Shown: positions 42,467-50,464 of the stretch, piece after piece
How positions within the stretch are numbered: position 1 is the first letter of the stretch
How the letters are laid out: each line of letters opens with the position of its first letter
Source: Bacteroidales bacterium
GTDB taxonomy: Bacteria > Bacteroidota > Bacteroidia > Bacteroidales > Bacteroidaceae
Direction of reading: 5' to 3'
NCBI GenBank assembly: GCA_015060865.1
Contig: SUXS01000019.1
Coordinates: 1 to 52,396, forward strand
DNA: 52,396 nucleotides
Notes under the pieces: model-generated
What the model saw: only the letters and a program-made list of their open reading frames with translations
Told to the model about the DNA's origin: nothing
Database searches by the model: none
Translations under genes and position numbers: made by a program

Positions 42467-43168
42467 TTATCCTATTCTGCTAATCTTCCTTAGGTTATCT
42501 TCATCGATAATTTTTATCTTTCTACCATCAATGGCAATCAATCTTTCCGATGCAAAATTAGAAAGGGTGCGTATGGCATTGGATGTAGTCATATTGGATA
42601 GGTTGGCAAGGTCTTCTCGTGAAAGAAATATGCTGATAGTAGCGCCATCCTCTTCTAATCCGTAGGTCTCTTTCAAGAATAGTAGTGATTCGGCCAAACG
42701 TCCGCGGATATGTTTTTGAGTAAGGTTTACTGTGCGTTCGTCAGATACTCCGAGGTCAATAGCCAATAGTTTGATGAAAAACATGGCCAATTTGTTGTTG
42801 TCTTTAACCAACTGGTTGATGATGTCCATAGGTATAGTGCATACGATAGATGCTTCGAATGCGGCTGCAGCGGTGACAAATTTTTCTCCAGCAAAATAGG
42901 CACGGTAGGCAAAATACTCTACAGGTTTCATGACGCGCATTATTTGGTAACGTCCGCCTATTCCATTCCTGTATATCTTGACCTTTCCTTCGAGCAGGCA
43001 CATAAGATGGTTGGGCTTTTCGCCTTCTTGATATATTATTTGGTTTTTCTTGTATTTTTTTATTTCCAAATAATCAGTCACAAGCTCACGCTGATCCTCT
43101 GTCAAGAGATTCCACATATCGGCAATAGCTGCTGTAATCTCTGACAACTTTATAACTCTTTTCGCCAT
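42467..43168 (-). CDS. Crp/Fnr-family transcriptional regulator
   Basis: 233 residues. A cyclic-nucleotide-binding-like sensor domain (QIIYQEGEKPNHLMCLLEGK, VMKPVEYFAYRAYF) is joined by a long helix to a winged-helix domain (FLSREDLANLSNMTTSNAIRTLSNFASERLI). No Fe-S cysteine cluster is visible at the N-terminus, so it is not an Fnr-type oxygen sensor. Ligand unknown. The word-repeat region upstream (43196-43310) may hold its promoter. Confidence 0.92.
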   Translation of the reverse strand: MAKRVIKLSEITAAIADMWNLLTEDQRELVTDYLEIKKYKKNQIIYQEGEKPNHLMCLLEGKVKIYRNGIGGRYQIMRVMKPVEYFAYRAYFAGEKFVTAAAAFEASIVCTIPMDIINQLVKDNNKLAMFFIKLLAIDLGVSDERTVNLTQKHIRGRLAESLLFLKETYGLEEDGATISIFLSREDLANLSNMTTSNAIRTLSNFASERLIAIDGRKIKIIDEDNLRKISRIG

Positions 43169-43195
43169 GTCAATCTAATACCTAATACCTATTTC

Positions 43196-43312
43196 TATCA
43201 ATTAAAAATTAAAAACTAAAAGTTAAAACAAGCAGTGTCATTCATTAAGCCCTTATACTTAATCTGCAAAACGGGCTCGTTTTAATTTTTAATTCTTAAT
43301 CTTTAATCCCTT
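43196..43312. repeat. Word-repeat hairpin between serS and the Crp-like gene
   Basis: AATTAAAAATTAAAAACTAA and AAGTTAAAAC (about 43200-43229) face TTTTAATTTTTAATTCTTAA and TCTTTAATCC (about 43280-43309). Low complexity makes pairing less certain than in the methylmalonyl operon. Confidence 0.5.
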
Positions 43313-44588
43313 AGTCGATCATGTCAAACCCGCAGTAGGGTACCAGCACCTTGGGGATGCGAATACCTTCGGGGGTCTGATTGTTCTCGAGAATAGCCGC
43401 AAGGATTCTCGGGAGAGCCAATGCCGAGCCATTCAGCGTATGGCACAGCTCTATTTTCTTGTCTTCGGTGCGACGATAGCGGCACTTCAGACGGTTTGCC
43501 TGATAGGCGTCAAAGTTCGATACGGATGAAACCTCCAGCCAACGCTCCTGAGCAGCCGAGTATACCTCGAAGTCGAAGCAGAGAGCTGCCGTGAAGCTCA
43601 TGTCGCCACCACAGAGGCGCAGTATACGATAGGGAAGCTCAAGCTTCTTCACGAGGTTCTCCACGTGGTCGAGCATCTCCTTGTGCGACTCCTTGGAGTG
43701 CTCGGGAGTATCGATGCGTACAATCTCAATCTTTGAGAACTCGTGCAGGCGGTTCAGTCCGCGCACATCCTTGCCGTACGAACCTGCCTCGCGACGGAAG
43801 CACTGTGTGTAGGCGGTATTCTTGATAGGAAGCTCCTTCTCATCGAGGATCACATCACGGTAGATGTTTGTCACAGGCACCTCAGCAGTAGGGATGAGGT
43901 AGAGGTCATCAGCTGTGCAGTGGTACATCTGACCCTCCTTGTCGGGCAGCTGTCCTGTGCCGTAACCCGATGCCTGGTTTACCACCGTAGGCGGCATTAT
44001 CTCCTCGTAGCCGGCATTGCGTGCCTCGTCGAGGAAGAAGTTGATAAGGGCACGCTGCAGACGGGCACCCTTGCCACGGTATACGGGGAATCCGGCGCCG
44101 CTAATCTTCACGCCAAGGTCAAAGTCGATGAGGTTATACTTCTTTGCCAACTCCCAGTGGGGTAGGGGGTTGGGACCAAGGTCGGGCACCTCGTTGCCCG
44201 TCTTCTCCACCACGTTATCCTCGGCATGAGCACCCTCGGGTACCTCATCGTAGGGGATATTGGGGATGGTGTAGAGCAGGTTCTGTGTATCCTCGGCAGC
44301 GGTCTTCATCTCCTCTTCGAGGGCAGCGTTGGTGGCCTTCAGGGCAGCCACCTCGGCCTTCACAGCCTCAGCCTCCTCGCGCTTGCCCTCCTTCATGAGG
44401 GCACCGATGCGTGCAGCCAGCTGCTTGGCCTCTGCCAAGTTCTTGTCGAGAGTCGTTTGTGCAGCGCGACGCTTCTTGTCGAGCGCAATCACTTGGGCTA
44501 TCGTTTCCTCGGCATTGCCGAAATGTTTCTTCTCAAGGCCTTTGATTACTCGTTCGGTCTGTTCGGTAATGAGTTTAATCGTAAGCAT
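43311..44588 (-). CDS. serS: Seryl-tRNA synthetase
   Basis: 425 residues. Class II aminoacyl-tRNA synthetase charging tRNA-Ser. The N-terminal antiparallel coiled coil spans about 28-100 (Lys/Glu/Ala-rich). The core has GYEEIMPPTVVN (motif 1), TAEVPVTNIYRD, CFRREAGSYGKDVRGLNRLHEFSKIE (motif 2) and LNGSALALPRILAAILEN (motif 3). Length is normal. The matching tRNA-Ser(CGA) is at 30590. Confidence 0.97.
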   Translation of the reverse strand: MLTIKLITEQTERVIKGLEKKHFGNAEETIAQVIALDKKRRAAQTTLDKNLAEAKQLAARIGALMKEGKREEAEAVKAEVAALKATNAALEEEMKTAAEDTQNLLYTIPNIPYDEVPEGAHAEDNVVEKTGNEVPDLGPNPLPHWELAKKYNLIDFDLGVKISGAGFPVYRGKGARLQRALINFFLDEARNAGYEEIMPPTVVNQASGYGTGQLPDKEGQMYHCTADDLYLIPTAEVPVTNIYRDVILDEKELPIKNTAYTQCFRREAGSYGKDVRGLNRLHEFSKIEIVRIDTPEHSKESHKEMLDHVENLVKKLELPYRILRLCGGDMSFTAALCFDFEVYSAAQERWLEVSSVSNFDAYQANRLKCRYRRTEDKKIELCHTLNGSALALPRILAAILENNQTPEGIRIPKVLVPYCGFDMID

Positions 44589-44622
44589 TCCTAAATGTGA
44601 ATTTGTAATATTGAAAATTTGT

Positions 44623-44631
44623 GCAAAGTTA
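44623..44631 (-). promoter_or_regulatory. Promoter -7 box for serS
   Basis: The reverse complement reads TAACTTTGC, 35 bases upstream of the serS start. Confidence 0.6.
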
Positions 44632-44668
44632 GCAAATTGCTATCAAATAGCCAATAAACGACTAAAAA

Positions 44669-44698
44669 AAGAGGTCTAATCTTGATGATTAAACCTCT
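44669..44698 (-). terminator. Terminator of the rplU-rpmA operon
   Basis: AGAGGT-TAATC pairs with GATTA-ACCTCT around TTGAT. On the minus strand TTTTTTTAGTCG follows. Confidence 0.8.
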
Positions 44699-44721
44699 CT
44701 CTATATGCTTTTATAGCAAAA

Positions 44722-44985
44722 TTATGCCTCTGCTGCGGGAATTACAGAAACGTAGCTCTTGTCGTTACGTCCCTTCTTGAACTGTACAGTACCGTCAACA
44801 AGTGCGTAGAGTGTGTGGTCAGAACCCATACCCATGTTCTCACCGGGATGGTGTACTGTACCTCTCTGACGTACGATGATGTTACCGGCCTTGCATACCT
44901 GACCGCCGAAAATCTTTACACCGAGACGCTTGCTAGCTGACTCGCGACCGTTCTTAGAACTACCAACTCCTTTTTTATGTGCCAT
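44722..44985 (-). CDS. rpmA: 50S ribosomal protein L27
   Basis: 87 residues. It starts [24 protein letters not shown], the invariant L27 N-terminus, followed by [27 protein letters not shown]. No N-terminal cleavage extension of the Firmicutes type. It lies 21 bases downstream of rplU in the standard L21-L27 pair. Confidence 0.97.
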   Translation of the reverse strand: MAHKKGVGSSKNGRESASKRLGVKIFGGQVCKAGNIIVRQRGTVHHPGENMGMGSDHTLYALVDGTVQFKKGRNDKSYVSVIPAAEA

Positions 44986-45006
44986 GATCTAAATGTGTTA
45001 AAAGGG

Positions 45007-45324
45007 TTATGCGATAACTTCTTTAATTACAATCTCAGAGAACTGCTGACGGTGACCGTTCAACTTGCGGTGACCTTTTCTTCTCTTCTTGTGGAATACG
45101 AGAACCTTCTCGCCCTTAACGAGCTCGCTCTTCACTTCGGCTACTACCTTAGCACCCTCTACTGTGGGAGCACCTACGGTGATAGCACCATCCTTCTCTA
45201 CCAAAAGAACCTTCTCGAATTCAACCGTTGCACCATTCTCAACGTTTTGAATGTGGTGAACAAACAATTTCTTGCCAGCTTCGGCCTTGAACTGCTGTCC
45301 GTTAATTTCTACAATTGCGTACAT
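45007..45324 (-). CDS. rplU: 50S ribosomal protein L21
   Basis: 105 residues. It starts [26 protein letters not shown] and ends with the [22 protein letters not shown] rRNA-binding region, both typical of L21. Typical length. Confidence 0.97.
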   Translation of the reverse strand: MYAIVEINGQQFKAEAGKKLFVHHIQNVENGATVEFEKVLLVEKDGAITVGAPTVEGAKVVAEVKSELVKGEKVLVFHKKRRKGHRKLNGHRQQFSEIVIKEVIA

Positions 45325-45407
45325 TAAAATAAAACTTTAAAAGTTTTCCGGGAGGTGTGCTGCAACCGCTGCAACCGCTTCTTCGAACCCCTTGCGGACT
45401 AATCGGG
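45325..45407 (-). promoter_or_regulatory. 5' leader of the rplU operon
   Basis: The roughly 80-base leader contains a tandem GCAACCGCT (read on the plus strand, 45362-45379) and the palindrome AAAACTTTAAAAGTTTT (45329-45345). Autoregulation by a ribosomal protein is possible but nothing here shows it. Confidence 0.3.
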
Positions 45408-45417
45408 CACAAAAGTA
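45408..45417 (-). promoter_or_regulatory. Promoter -7 box for rplU
   Basis: The reverse complement reads TACTTTTGTG, fitting TAnnTTTG. Confidence 0.6.
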
Positions 45418-45467
45418 CTGCTTTTCTCCGACATGGCAAAATGTTTTAGAGATTATTTTCTTCTGTA

Positions 45468-46139
45468 TCAGATGGGACGTAGCTTGTTTATGTCGTGAAA
45501 TACAAATTCTTTGCGTCTCATCTCAATAATTCCTTCTTCTTGCCATTTGTTGAGTACATTTGAAACGTTGAGGCGTGTATCATCAAGCAAGTTGGCAAGA
45601 TCTTCCATTTTTATTCTCAAAATCTTTGTTCCGGATGAGTTGGTGCTTATATTACGTATGAAGTAGATGAGGCGTCCTTCGAGCTGTTGAGCGTCGATAC
45701 TCCATATACGCTCATGTAATTGCTCGGCTTTGTTGCAGAGAATGTTGAATAAGTTCATCTTGAACACTTCGTACTTGCTCAATATGCTATAGATGTATTG
45801 TTTGTCGATGGTGAGCAATGCCACTTCATTCTGTGTAGTGTACGTGGCCTTGTAGTTGGGGCATTTGCCGAAAAGTGAATGTGGCTCTATGATAGTGGGG
45901 CCTGTGATTGTTTCTTCAAACGAAAATGTTTTGCATGGGGCTTTGATCTCTGCGGATAGTTCCCCGCTGAGTAGGAATGCCAGTTTGTCGCATTTTTCTC
46001 CTTGGCGAAATAGTATTTCCTTGGCGCTGAACTTGTGGAAGTGTAGCTTGGCTTTTCCTATAATCGTTGATAGCTCAACCTTACTCATTCCTTGGAAAAG
46101 AGGAAGTTGGAGTAATGTGTCATACATTATATATTCCAT
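45468..46139 (-). CDS. Crp/Fnr-family transcriptional regulator
   Basis: 223 residues. Cupin-like sensor domain (KEILFRQGEKCDKLAFLLSG) and a C-terminal winged helix (MEDLANLLDDTRLNVSNVLNKWQEEGIIEMRRKEF). It is clearly different from the paralogue at 42467. No Fe-S cysteine pattern. A start four codons later (46127) is possible. It sits between the ribosomal operon and the phosphate transporter with its own promoter; targets unknown. Confidence 0.9.
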   Translation of the reverse strand: MEYIMYDTLLQLPLFQGMSKVELSTIIGKAKLHFHKFSAKEILFRQGEKCDKLAFLLSGELSAEIKAPCKTFSFEETITGPTIIEPHSLFGKCPNYKATYTTQNEVALLTIDKQYIYSILSKYEVFKMNLFNILCNKAEQLHERIWSIDAQQLEGRLIYFIRNISTNSSGTKILRIKMEDLANLLDDTRLNVSNVLNKWQEEGIIEMRRKEFVFHDINKLRPI

Positions 46140-46160
46140 CGTCTGTAATCTCGTAATATT

Positions 46161-46169
46161 GCAAAGTTA
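46161..46169 (-). promoter_or_regulatory. Promoter -7 box for the second Crp-like gene
   Basis: The reverse complement reads TAACTTTGC, 22 bases before the ATG. Confidence 0.6.
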
Positions 46170-46267
46170 CATATAAAGATGTGCTCTGTAGTAATGTGAT
46201 TATAATATTTTGTTATTTTTAACGTGATTTTCACGGTGTCTTTCTTTGGAACCTTGAAATGAAAGAA

Positions 46268-46293
46268 AAAGGGAGCAATATGTTGCTCCCTTT
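46268..46293 (-). terminator. Terminator of the phosphate transporter gene
   Basis: AAAGGGAGCAA and TTGCTCCCTTT form a perfect 11-bp stem with TATG loop. On the minus strand TTCTTTCATTTC follows. Confidence 0.85.
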
Positions 46294-46314
46294 CCCCTTG
46301 TAAAAGTATTGTTG

Positions 46315-48588
46315 TTATGCTTCCTTTGCTTCTGCGTCAAAGTACTTCTCGCAACCGCGGAGCACGTTGCGCACCTCGGAGAGGAGCTCGTGTGACTCCT
46401 GGATGAGGTTGAGGTACACGAACGCTACCTTGATGTTTTCGGCATCCTCCTGCAGGCGGTGTGTCTGCACGCGGCGGAGGTTCGAGATCTCCTTCTTCAG
46501 CCACTTACCCTCGGCAGAGAGCTTCTCGGCATCGGTGTAGTCGCCTGTGCGGATGACGCGGCTGATGCCACGGAACACCTCAATGAGGCGCTTCTGATAG
46601 GGCGCAAACTCATCGTAGTACTGCGGTGGGAGCGGACGGAAGTTATTGTCGGTATGCTCCTTCATGGGGTTGGTGATACGGGTCAGCGTATTGAGAATCT
46701 GCTGTCCGTTATTACTGCTGAGGTAATACCAGGTATTCTTCTCGAATGCCAATCCCTTGTCGATACGGCGGAATCCGAGTGTCTCCTGACGGCGCATCTT
46801 CTTCAGCAGGGCCTTCTCCTCAACAATCTTGCCAAGCGCCGTACGCAACTTACGCACATCTTCGTTGGCAAAGGCACTGATAACGTTTTCGTAAGTATCT
46901 GCCGCGAAATCGAGGGTATGGCACAGGGTCTCGGCGGTGTGGGCCTTGAGGTTGTTCCATACTCGTCCGGGGTCCTCTGAGGTAAGGATGATATCCATCT
47001 TTTCATCGCGCACCTCCTCGCGCTTCTTGCTCTTGTAGGACATGTGGCTACGGATGAGCAGGAAGATAGCAAGAGCTACCATGATAAACATACCTACAGG
47101 CCCTGCGAGATAGTTGACCGAAGCAACCAAGCCGGCCAGGATGAAGGCGGCAGCTGCGGTGAGGAACCATCCACCTATCACGGAGATAACGCCGGTGATG
47201 CGGAATACGGCACTCTCACGTCCCCAGGCACGGTCGGCAAGCGACGAACCCATACCCACCATGAAGGTCACGTAGGTGGTAGAGAGGGGGAGTTTCAATG
47301 AGGTTCCCAGTGCGATGAGCAGACCTGCCAACACGAGGTTGACAGAGGCACGCACGAGATCGAAGGCAGCGCCCTCGTCGATGGTCACTTCACTCTGGTT
47401 GAAGCGGCCGTTGACCCATTTCTTCACATTGGCGGGTGTAATGTTGTTGAGTCCATTGACGAATCCCATACCCATACGCACGAGCTTACGGGCAAGGCTT
47501 GAAGAGCCGAACATCTCGTCGCCCTCGTCCTGACGTGAGAGGTTGATAGAGGTCTTCAGCACCTCGTGAGCCTTCTTTGAGGTGCAGAGGGCAAATACCA
47601 TGATGGCACCGGCACCGATAAGGAACCATACCGATGTGGTAGCGGGCTCGTTGAGGAAGCCCATCATGTATTCGTCGGGAGAGATGCCTGCAGGCACTGC
47701 CTCGCGGAAGAAGTGGAGCACACTATCCAGGGCCGCCATGGTGACACCGATAAAGTTCACCAGGTCGTTACCGGCAAAGGCCATAGCCAAGGCAAAGGTA
47801 CCGATCATGATGATTACTTTGAAGATGTTGACCTTGAGGGCATGGAGGAGCTGCATGAGCACGGTGCTCACCCCGAAGATGATGCCAAGGAGCATCAGCG
47901 TGTTCTCATTGAGGAAGGCCTTGATTTCGGGGGTCATGAACGAGGCACCCTTCATGCCCTTGAAGAGCATGAAGTAGATGATGGAGGTCACGGCCACACC
48001 ACCGAAGATACCGATTTTCTTGGTCAGTCCCTTCTTATAATTATAGGTAAATATAAGGCGTGCTATCCATTGCACGATGATACCGAAGAAGAAGGCTATC
48101 GCCACGGATAGGAAGATACCGGCTATCACCTCCAATGCCTTGCTCGTGTTGAGCAAGTCGCCGACGCTCTCTACGCCCGGCAGATTCTCTCCTGAACTGA
48201 CCTTGATGAGCGAGATGGCGAACGACGCTCCCAAGAGTTCGAACACCATTGATACGGTGGTCGAGGTGGGCATGCCGAGCGAGTTGAAGATGTCGAGCAG
48301 CACCACATCGGTGACCGTCACGGCCAGGAACACGCACATCAGTTGCCGGAAATAAAAATGCTCGGGTTGGAACATGCCGTGCCGAGCAATATCCATCATA
48401 CCGTTACTGGTTGATGCTCCGATGAAAATACCGATTGCTGCTACAATCAAGATTACTTTGAGCGATGCCGCCTTGGCACCTACCGCCGAGTTGAGGAAGT
48501 TCACGGCGTCGTTACTCACACCGACATTGAGGTCGATGACCGCGAGGATAAACAGAAAACAGATTATCCCTACATAAAAATATTCCAT
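46315..48588 (-). CDS. PiT-family inorganic phosphate transporter with PhoU-like tail
   Basis: 757 residues. Cation-coupled phosphate permease: signature blocks VGVSNDAVNFLNSAVGAKAAS near the start and FAGNDLVNFIGVTMAALDSV in the middle, plus GMGFVNGLNNITPANV and LSTTYVTFMVGMGSSLADRAWGRE. About ten to twelve membrane helices up to ~530. The last ~220 residues are charged and helical (YENVISAFANEDVRKLRTALGKIVEEK and on), like a PhoU/DUF47 regulatory domain, as is usual in the long Bacteroidetes form. Confidence 0.92.
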   Translation of the reverse strand: MEYFYVGIICFLFILAVIDLNVGVSNDAVNFLNSAVGAKAASLKVILIVAAIGIFIGASTSNGMMDIARHGMFQPEHFYFRQLMCVFLAVTVTDVVLLDIFNSLGMPTSTTVSMVFELLGASFAISLIKVSSGENLPGVESVGDLLNTSKALEVIAGIFLSVAIAFFFGIIVQWIARLIFTYNYKKGLTKKIGIFGGVAVTSIIYFMLFKGMKGASFMTPEIKAFLNENTLMLLGIIFGVSTVLMQLLHALKVNIFKVIIMIGTFALAMAFAGNDLVNFIGVTMAALDSVLHFFREAVPAGISPDEYMMGFLNEPATTSVWFLIGAGAIMVFALCTSKKAHEVLKTSINLSRQDEGDEMFGSSSLARKLVRMGMGFVNGLNNITPANVKKWVNGRFNQSEVTIDEGAAFDLVRASVNLVLAGLLIALGTSLKLPLSTTYVTFMVGMGSSLADRAWGRESAVFRITGVISVIGGWFLTAAAAFILAGLVASVNYLAGPVGMFIMVALAIFLLIRSHMSYKSKKREEVRDEKMDIILTSEDPGRVWNNLKAHTAETLCHTLDFAADTYENVISAFANEDVRKLRTALGKIVEEKALLKKMRRQETLGFRRIDKGLAFEKNTWYYLSSNNGQQILNTLTRITNPMKEHTDNNFRPLPPQYYDEFAPYQKRLIEVFRGISRVIRTGDYTDAEKLSAEGKWLKKEISNLRRVQTHRLQEDAENIKVAFVYLNLIQESHELLSEVRNVLRGCEKYFDAEAKEA

Positions 48589-48613
48589 AAAAACGTTTGT
48601 TGGTAATTTTCGT

Positions 48614-48622
48614 GCAAAGATA
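48614..48622 (-). promoter_or_regulatory. Promoter -7 box for the phosphate transporter
   Basis: The reverse complement reads TATCTTTGC, 26 bases before the ATG. It gives the transporter a transcript separate from the PqqD-like gene upstream. Confidence 0.6.
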
Positions 48623-48707
48623 CTAAAATATATTAAGTTTCCTATAAATGTTTGTTACATTTTGGTTACAAATTTCAGCTTGCGCGAAGAGTATTTTTCA
48701 CAATTGG

Positions 48708-48977
48708 TTATAGGGCGGCTATGCCTGCCTCTACCCATCTCTGTGCCAATGCGGTGGCATCGGCCAGTGCGGTGGCATCGTCAATGTCGTACTTTGCGGT
48801 CAGTAGGGTGGCCAATGTCTCGGGAGTAAACTCCTTGCCCTCGACCTCGCGCCATAGGTAGGCGGCGCTCTCGTTGAGGCTGATGACCTTGCTGAAGTCA
48901 ATGTTGGCCACTCCGGTGGCAATGATGATGTGCTCGCCGCACATTTCGCGTAGCTCGAATCCTTCGTTGATTTTCAT
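48708..48977 (-). CDS. PqqD-family protein
   Basis: 89 residues. PqqD-like proteins bind precursor peptides and present them to modifying enzymes (RiPP recognition fold). The sequence MKINEGFELREMCGEHIIIATGVANIDFSKVISLNESAAYLWREVEG shows the strands and the LNESAAYLWRxxEG helix of the family, followed by ETLATLLTAKYDIDD. No precursor peptide gene or radical-SAM enzyme is visible next to it. It ends an apparent operon with the S26-type peptidase and HprK-like kinase genes. Confidence 0.88.
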   Translation of the reverse strand: MKINEGFELREMCGEHIIIATGVANIDFSKVISLNESAAYLWREVEGKEFTPETLATLLTAKYDIDDATALADATALAQRWVEAGIAAL

Positions 48978-49068
48978 TTTTTCTTGGTGTTATTGGTTGT
49001 TATATGTTTTTTTATAGGATTATCCAGGACTTCCTAGGAGAGCCTAAGGCAACATAGGAATGGCCGTG

Positions 49069-49539
49069 TCATCTCCAGGTGGCTGGCAAACGGCGGTGGA
49101 TGGCCAGCAGTACGCGTCTGGCAAATGGCCACTTGGGCCACAAGGCCGAGTAGTAGCGCCAGCGCCTGCCGTCGGGGGAGTAGGTCTTGTCCTTGCGTAT
49201 GAGGTGCTTGGTGGCGCCCACGATGTGGCTGATGTGGCATTGTTCTGTGCCTCTGACGTTGCCGTCGCCCTTGAGGGTCACCTTGTCGCCTTCGATGCGT
49301 ATGATACGGTGGTATACATATTTTCCGGGAGCAATCTCTGCCAACACGGCATCGCCCACTTGCGGAGTGCGGGTGGGGCGGGTGAGCACAATCTTGTCGC
49401 GGCGGTCTTCGAGGAAGGGGCGCATGCTGAAGCCTCTCACGCGGAGTGTGGCATCGTGGCCGTCGGCGATGAGTCGTTTCACCTCTCCGAGGAAAATCTC
49501 GTTGGGGAGTTCTACGGTGTTACGGATGGGTGTTGTCAT
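49069..49539 (-). CDS. S26-type (SipW-like) signal peptidase homologue
   Basis: 156 residues. Serine-peptidase core: RVRGFSMRPFL with nucleophile Ser38, then PQVGDAVLAEIAPGKYVYHRIIRIEGDKVTLKGDGN, where His77 takes the place of the usual lysine, as in ER/SipW-type signal peptidases. No strong membrane helix is seen, so it may act in the cytoplasm or at the membrane surface. Its start overlaps the stop of the kinase gene by 4 bases (coupled translation). In this setting it might process a peptide (inference). Confidence 0.82.
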   Translation of the reverse strand: MTTPIRNTVELPNEIFLGEVKRLIADGHDATLRVRGFSMRPFLEDRRDKIVLTRPTRTPQVGDAVLAEIAPGKYVYHRIIRIEGDKVTLKGDGNVRGTEQCHISHIVGATKHLIRKDKTYSPDGRRWRYYSALWPKWPFARRVLLAIHRRLPATWR

Positions 49540-50420
49540 AGATTATCGTTGGAGGTTACTGCCGCGTGACATACCTCGGCGGCCTCTTGGTCGGGGCGGC
49601 AACCTAAGGTGTAGAGTGGTGTCAGCTCTATCAAGCGTGATACGCTATCGCAGATGCCGCCATAGACGCGTTTGTCCCACTTCATTGTCGACATCGAGGG
49701 CAACAGCACGGCGAAGGCTTGCAGCGCTCCCTCGCGCTCGATGTGGTTGGTGGGCTCTTGCTTGATGCGTACGAAGGCTCCTATCGGGGCGTTGTCGTTC
49801 TTGTAGCAAGGGGTTTTGCCGCTCCAGGGCGAACCGTATACGGTAGCTATCCCACCTTCGATGCGGATAACGGGGTTGTCGTCATTGAGCAGTTCGCTGC
49901 CTTCAATGTGTCTCAGCCATAGGCTGCTGTGTGTGCTCTTGCCCGTGCCGCTCTTGCCGAGGAAGAGGTATCCGTGGCCGTGGTTCTTGATTACTGAGGC
50001 GTGTATGAGCATCGTTTCCATGGTGGCCGTGGCGAAGGCATAAACCAGCATCAGTGCGTTGTTGACGGCAAAGGTGCGCATCGAGTCTTCGCCCCGGGTG
50101 GCTATGATGGCTTGGCTGAAGTCGCCGTTGGCTTGCAGGAGTCCGCAGTATTTGCCTCCGGGCGGACTGATGAGTATCTGATAGGTGCCATCGGCCAGGC
50201 GGTAAACACCAAAGTCGGCAGCTCCGCAATCGAACTCTCCGATGGTGTCGCCCTTCTCCGTGGGGTAGAATGTGTCGTCCACCGTGAGAGTAAACTGCGG
50301 TTTTTCGGCACCTCCGGCTACGGCAAATGGCTCGTAAGAGGGTAGGGCGATGCCCGTCTCTCCCTCGGGGAGAGTCACCGCGAAGGTGTGGCGGGCTACG
50401 GTGTAGTATCGTGTTGGCAT
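49536..50420 (-). CDS. HPr-kinase-like P-loop protein
   Basis: 294 residues. C-terminal HprK-like kinase domain: LIHASVIKNHGHGYLFLGKS then GTGKSTHSSLWLRHIEG (P-loop about 155-162), LLNDDNPVIRIEGG (Asp180-Asp181) and VYGSPWSGKTPCYKN. This is the branch found next to PqqD-like proteins rather than the true HPr regulator. The N-terminal ~130 residues are a beta-rich domain of unknown function. The frame stays open far upstream into murF, but only MPTRYYTVARHTF at 50420 gives a family-like start. The target of phosphorylation is unknown. Confidence 0.85.
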   Translation of the reverse strand: MPTRYYTVARHTFAVTLPEGETGIALPSYEPFAVAGGAEKPQFTLTVDDTFYPTEKGDTIGEFDCGAADFGVYRLADGTYQILISPPGGKYCGLLQANGDFSQAIIATRGEDSMRTFAVNNALMLVYAFATATMETMLIHASVIKNHGHGYLFLGKSGTGKSTHSSLWLRHIEGSELLNDDNPVIRIEGGIATVYGSPWSGKTPCYKNDNAPIGAFVRIKQEPTNHIEREGALQAFAVLLPSMSTMKWDKRVYGGICDSVSRLIELTPLYTLGCRPDQEAAEVCHAAVTSNDNL

Positions 50421-50464
50421 CTTTGGAGATTTACAATTTGACGATTTACAATTTACTATTATAA
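50421..50464. repeat. Short word repeat between murF and the kinase gene
   Basis: GATTTACAATTTGACGATTT followed by ACAATTTACTATT iterates the word ATTTACAATTT. It resembles the word repeats of the methylmalonyl operon but without a second arm. Confidence 0.45.
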
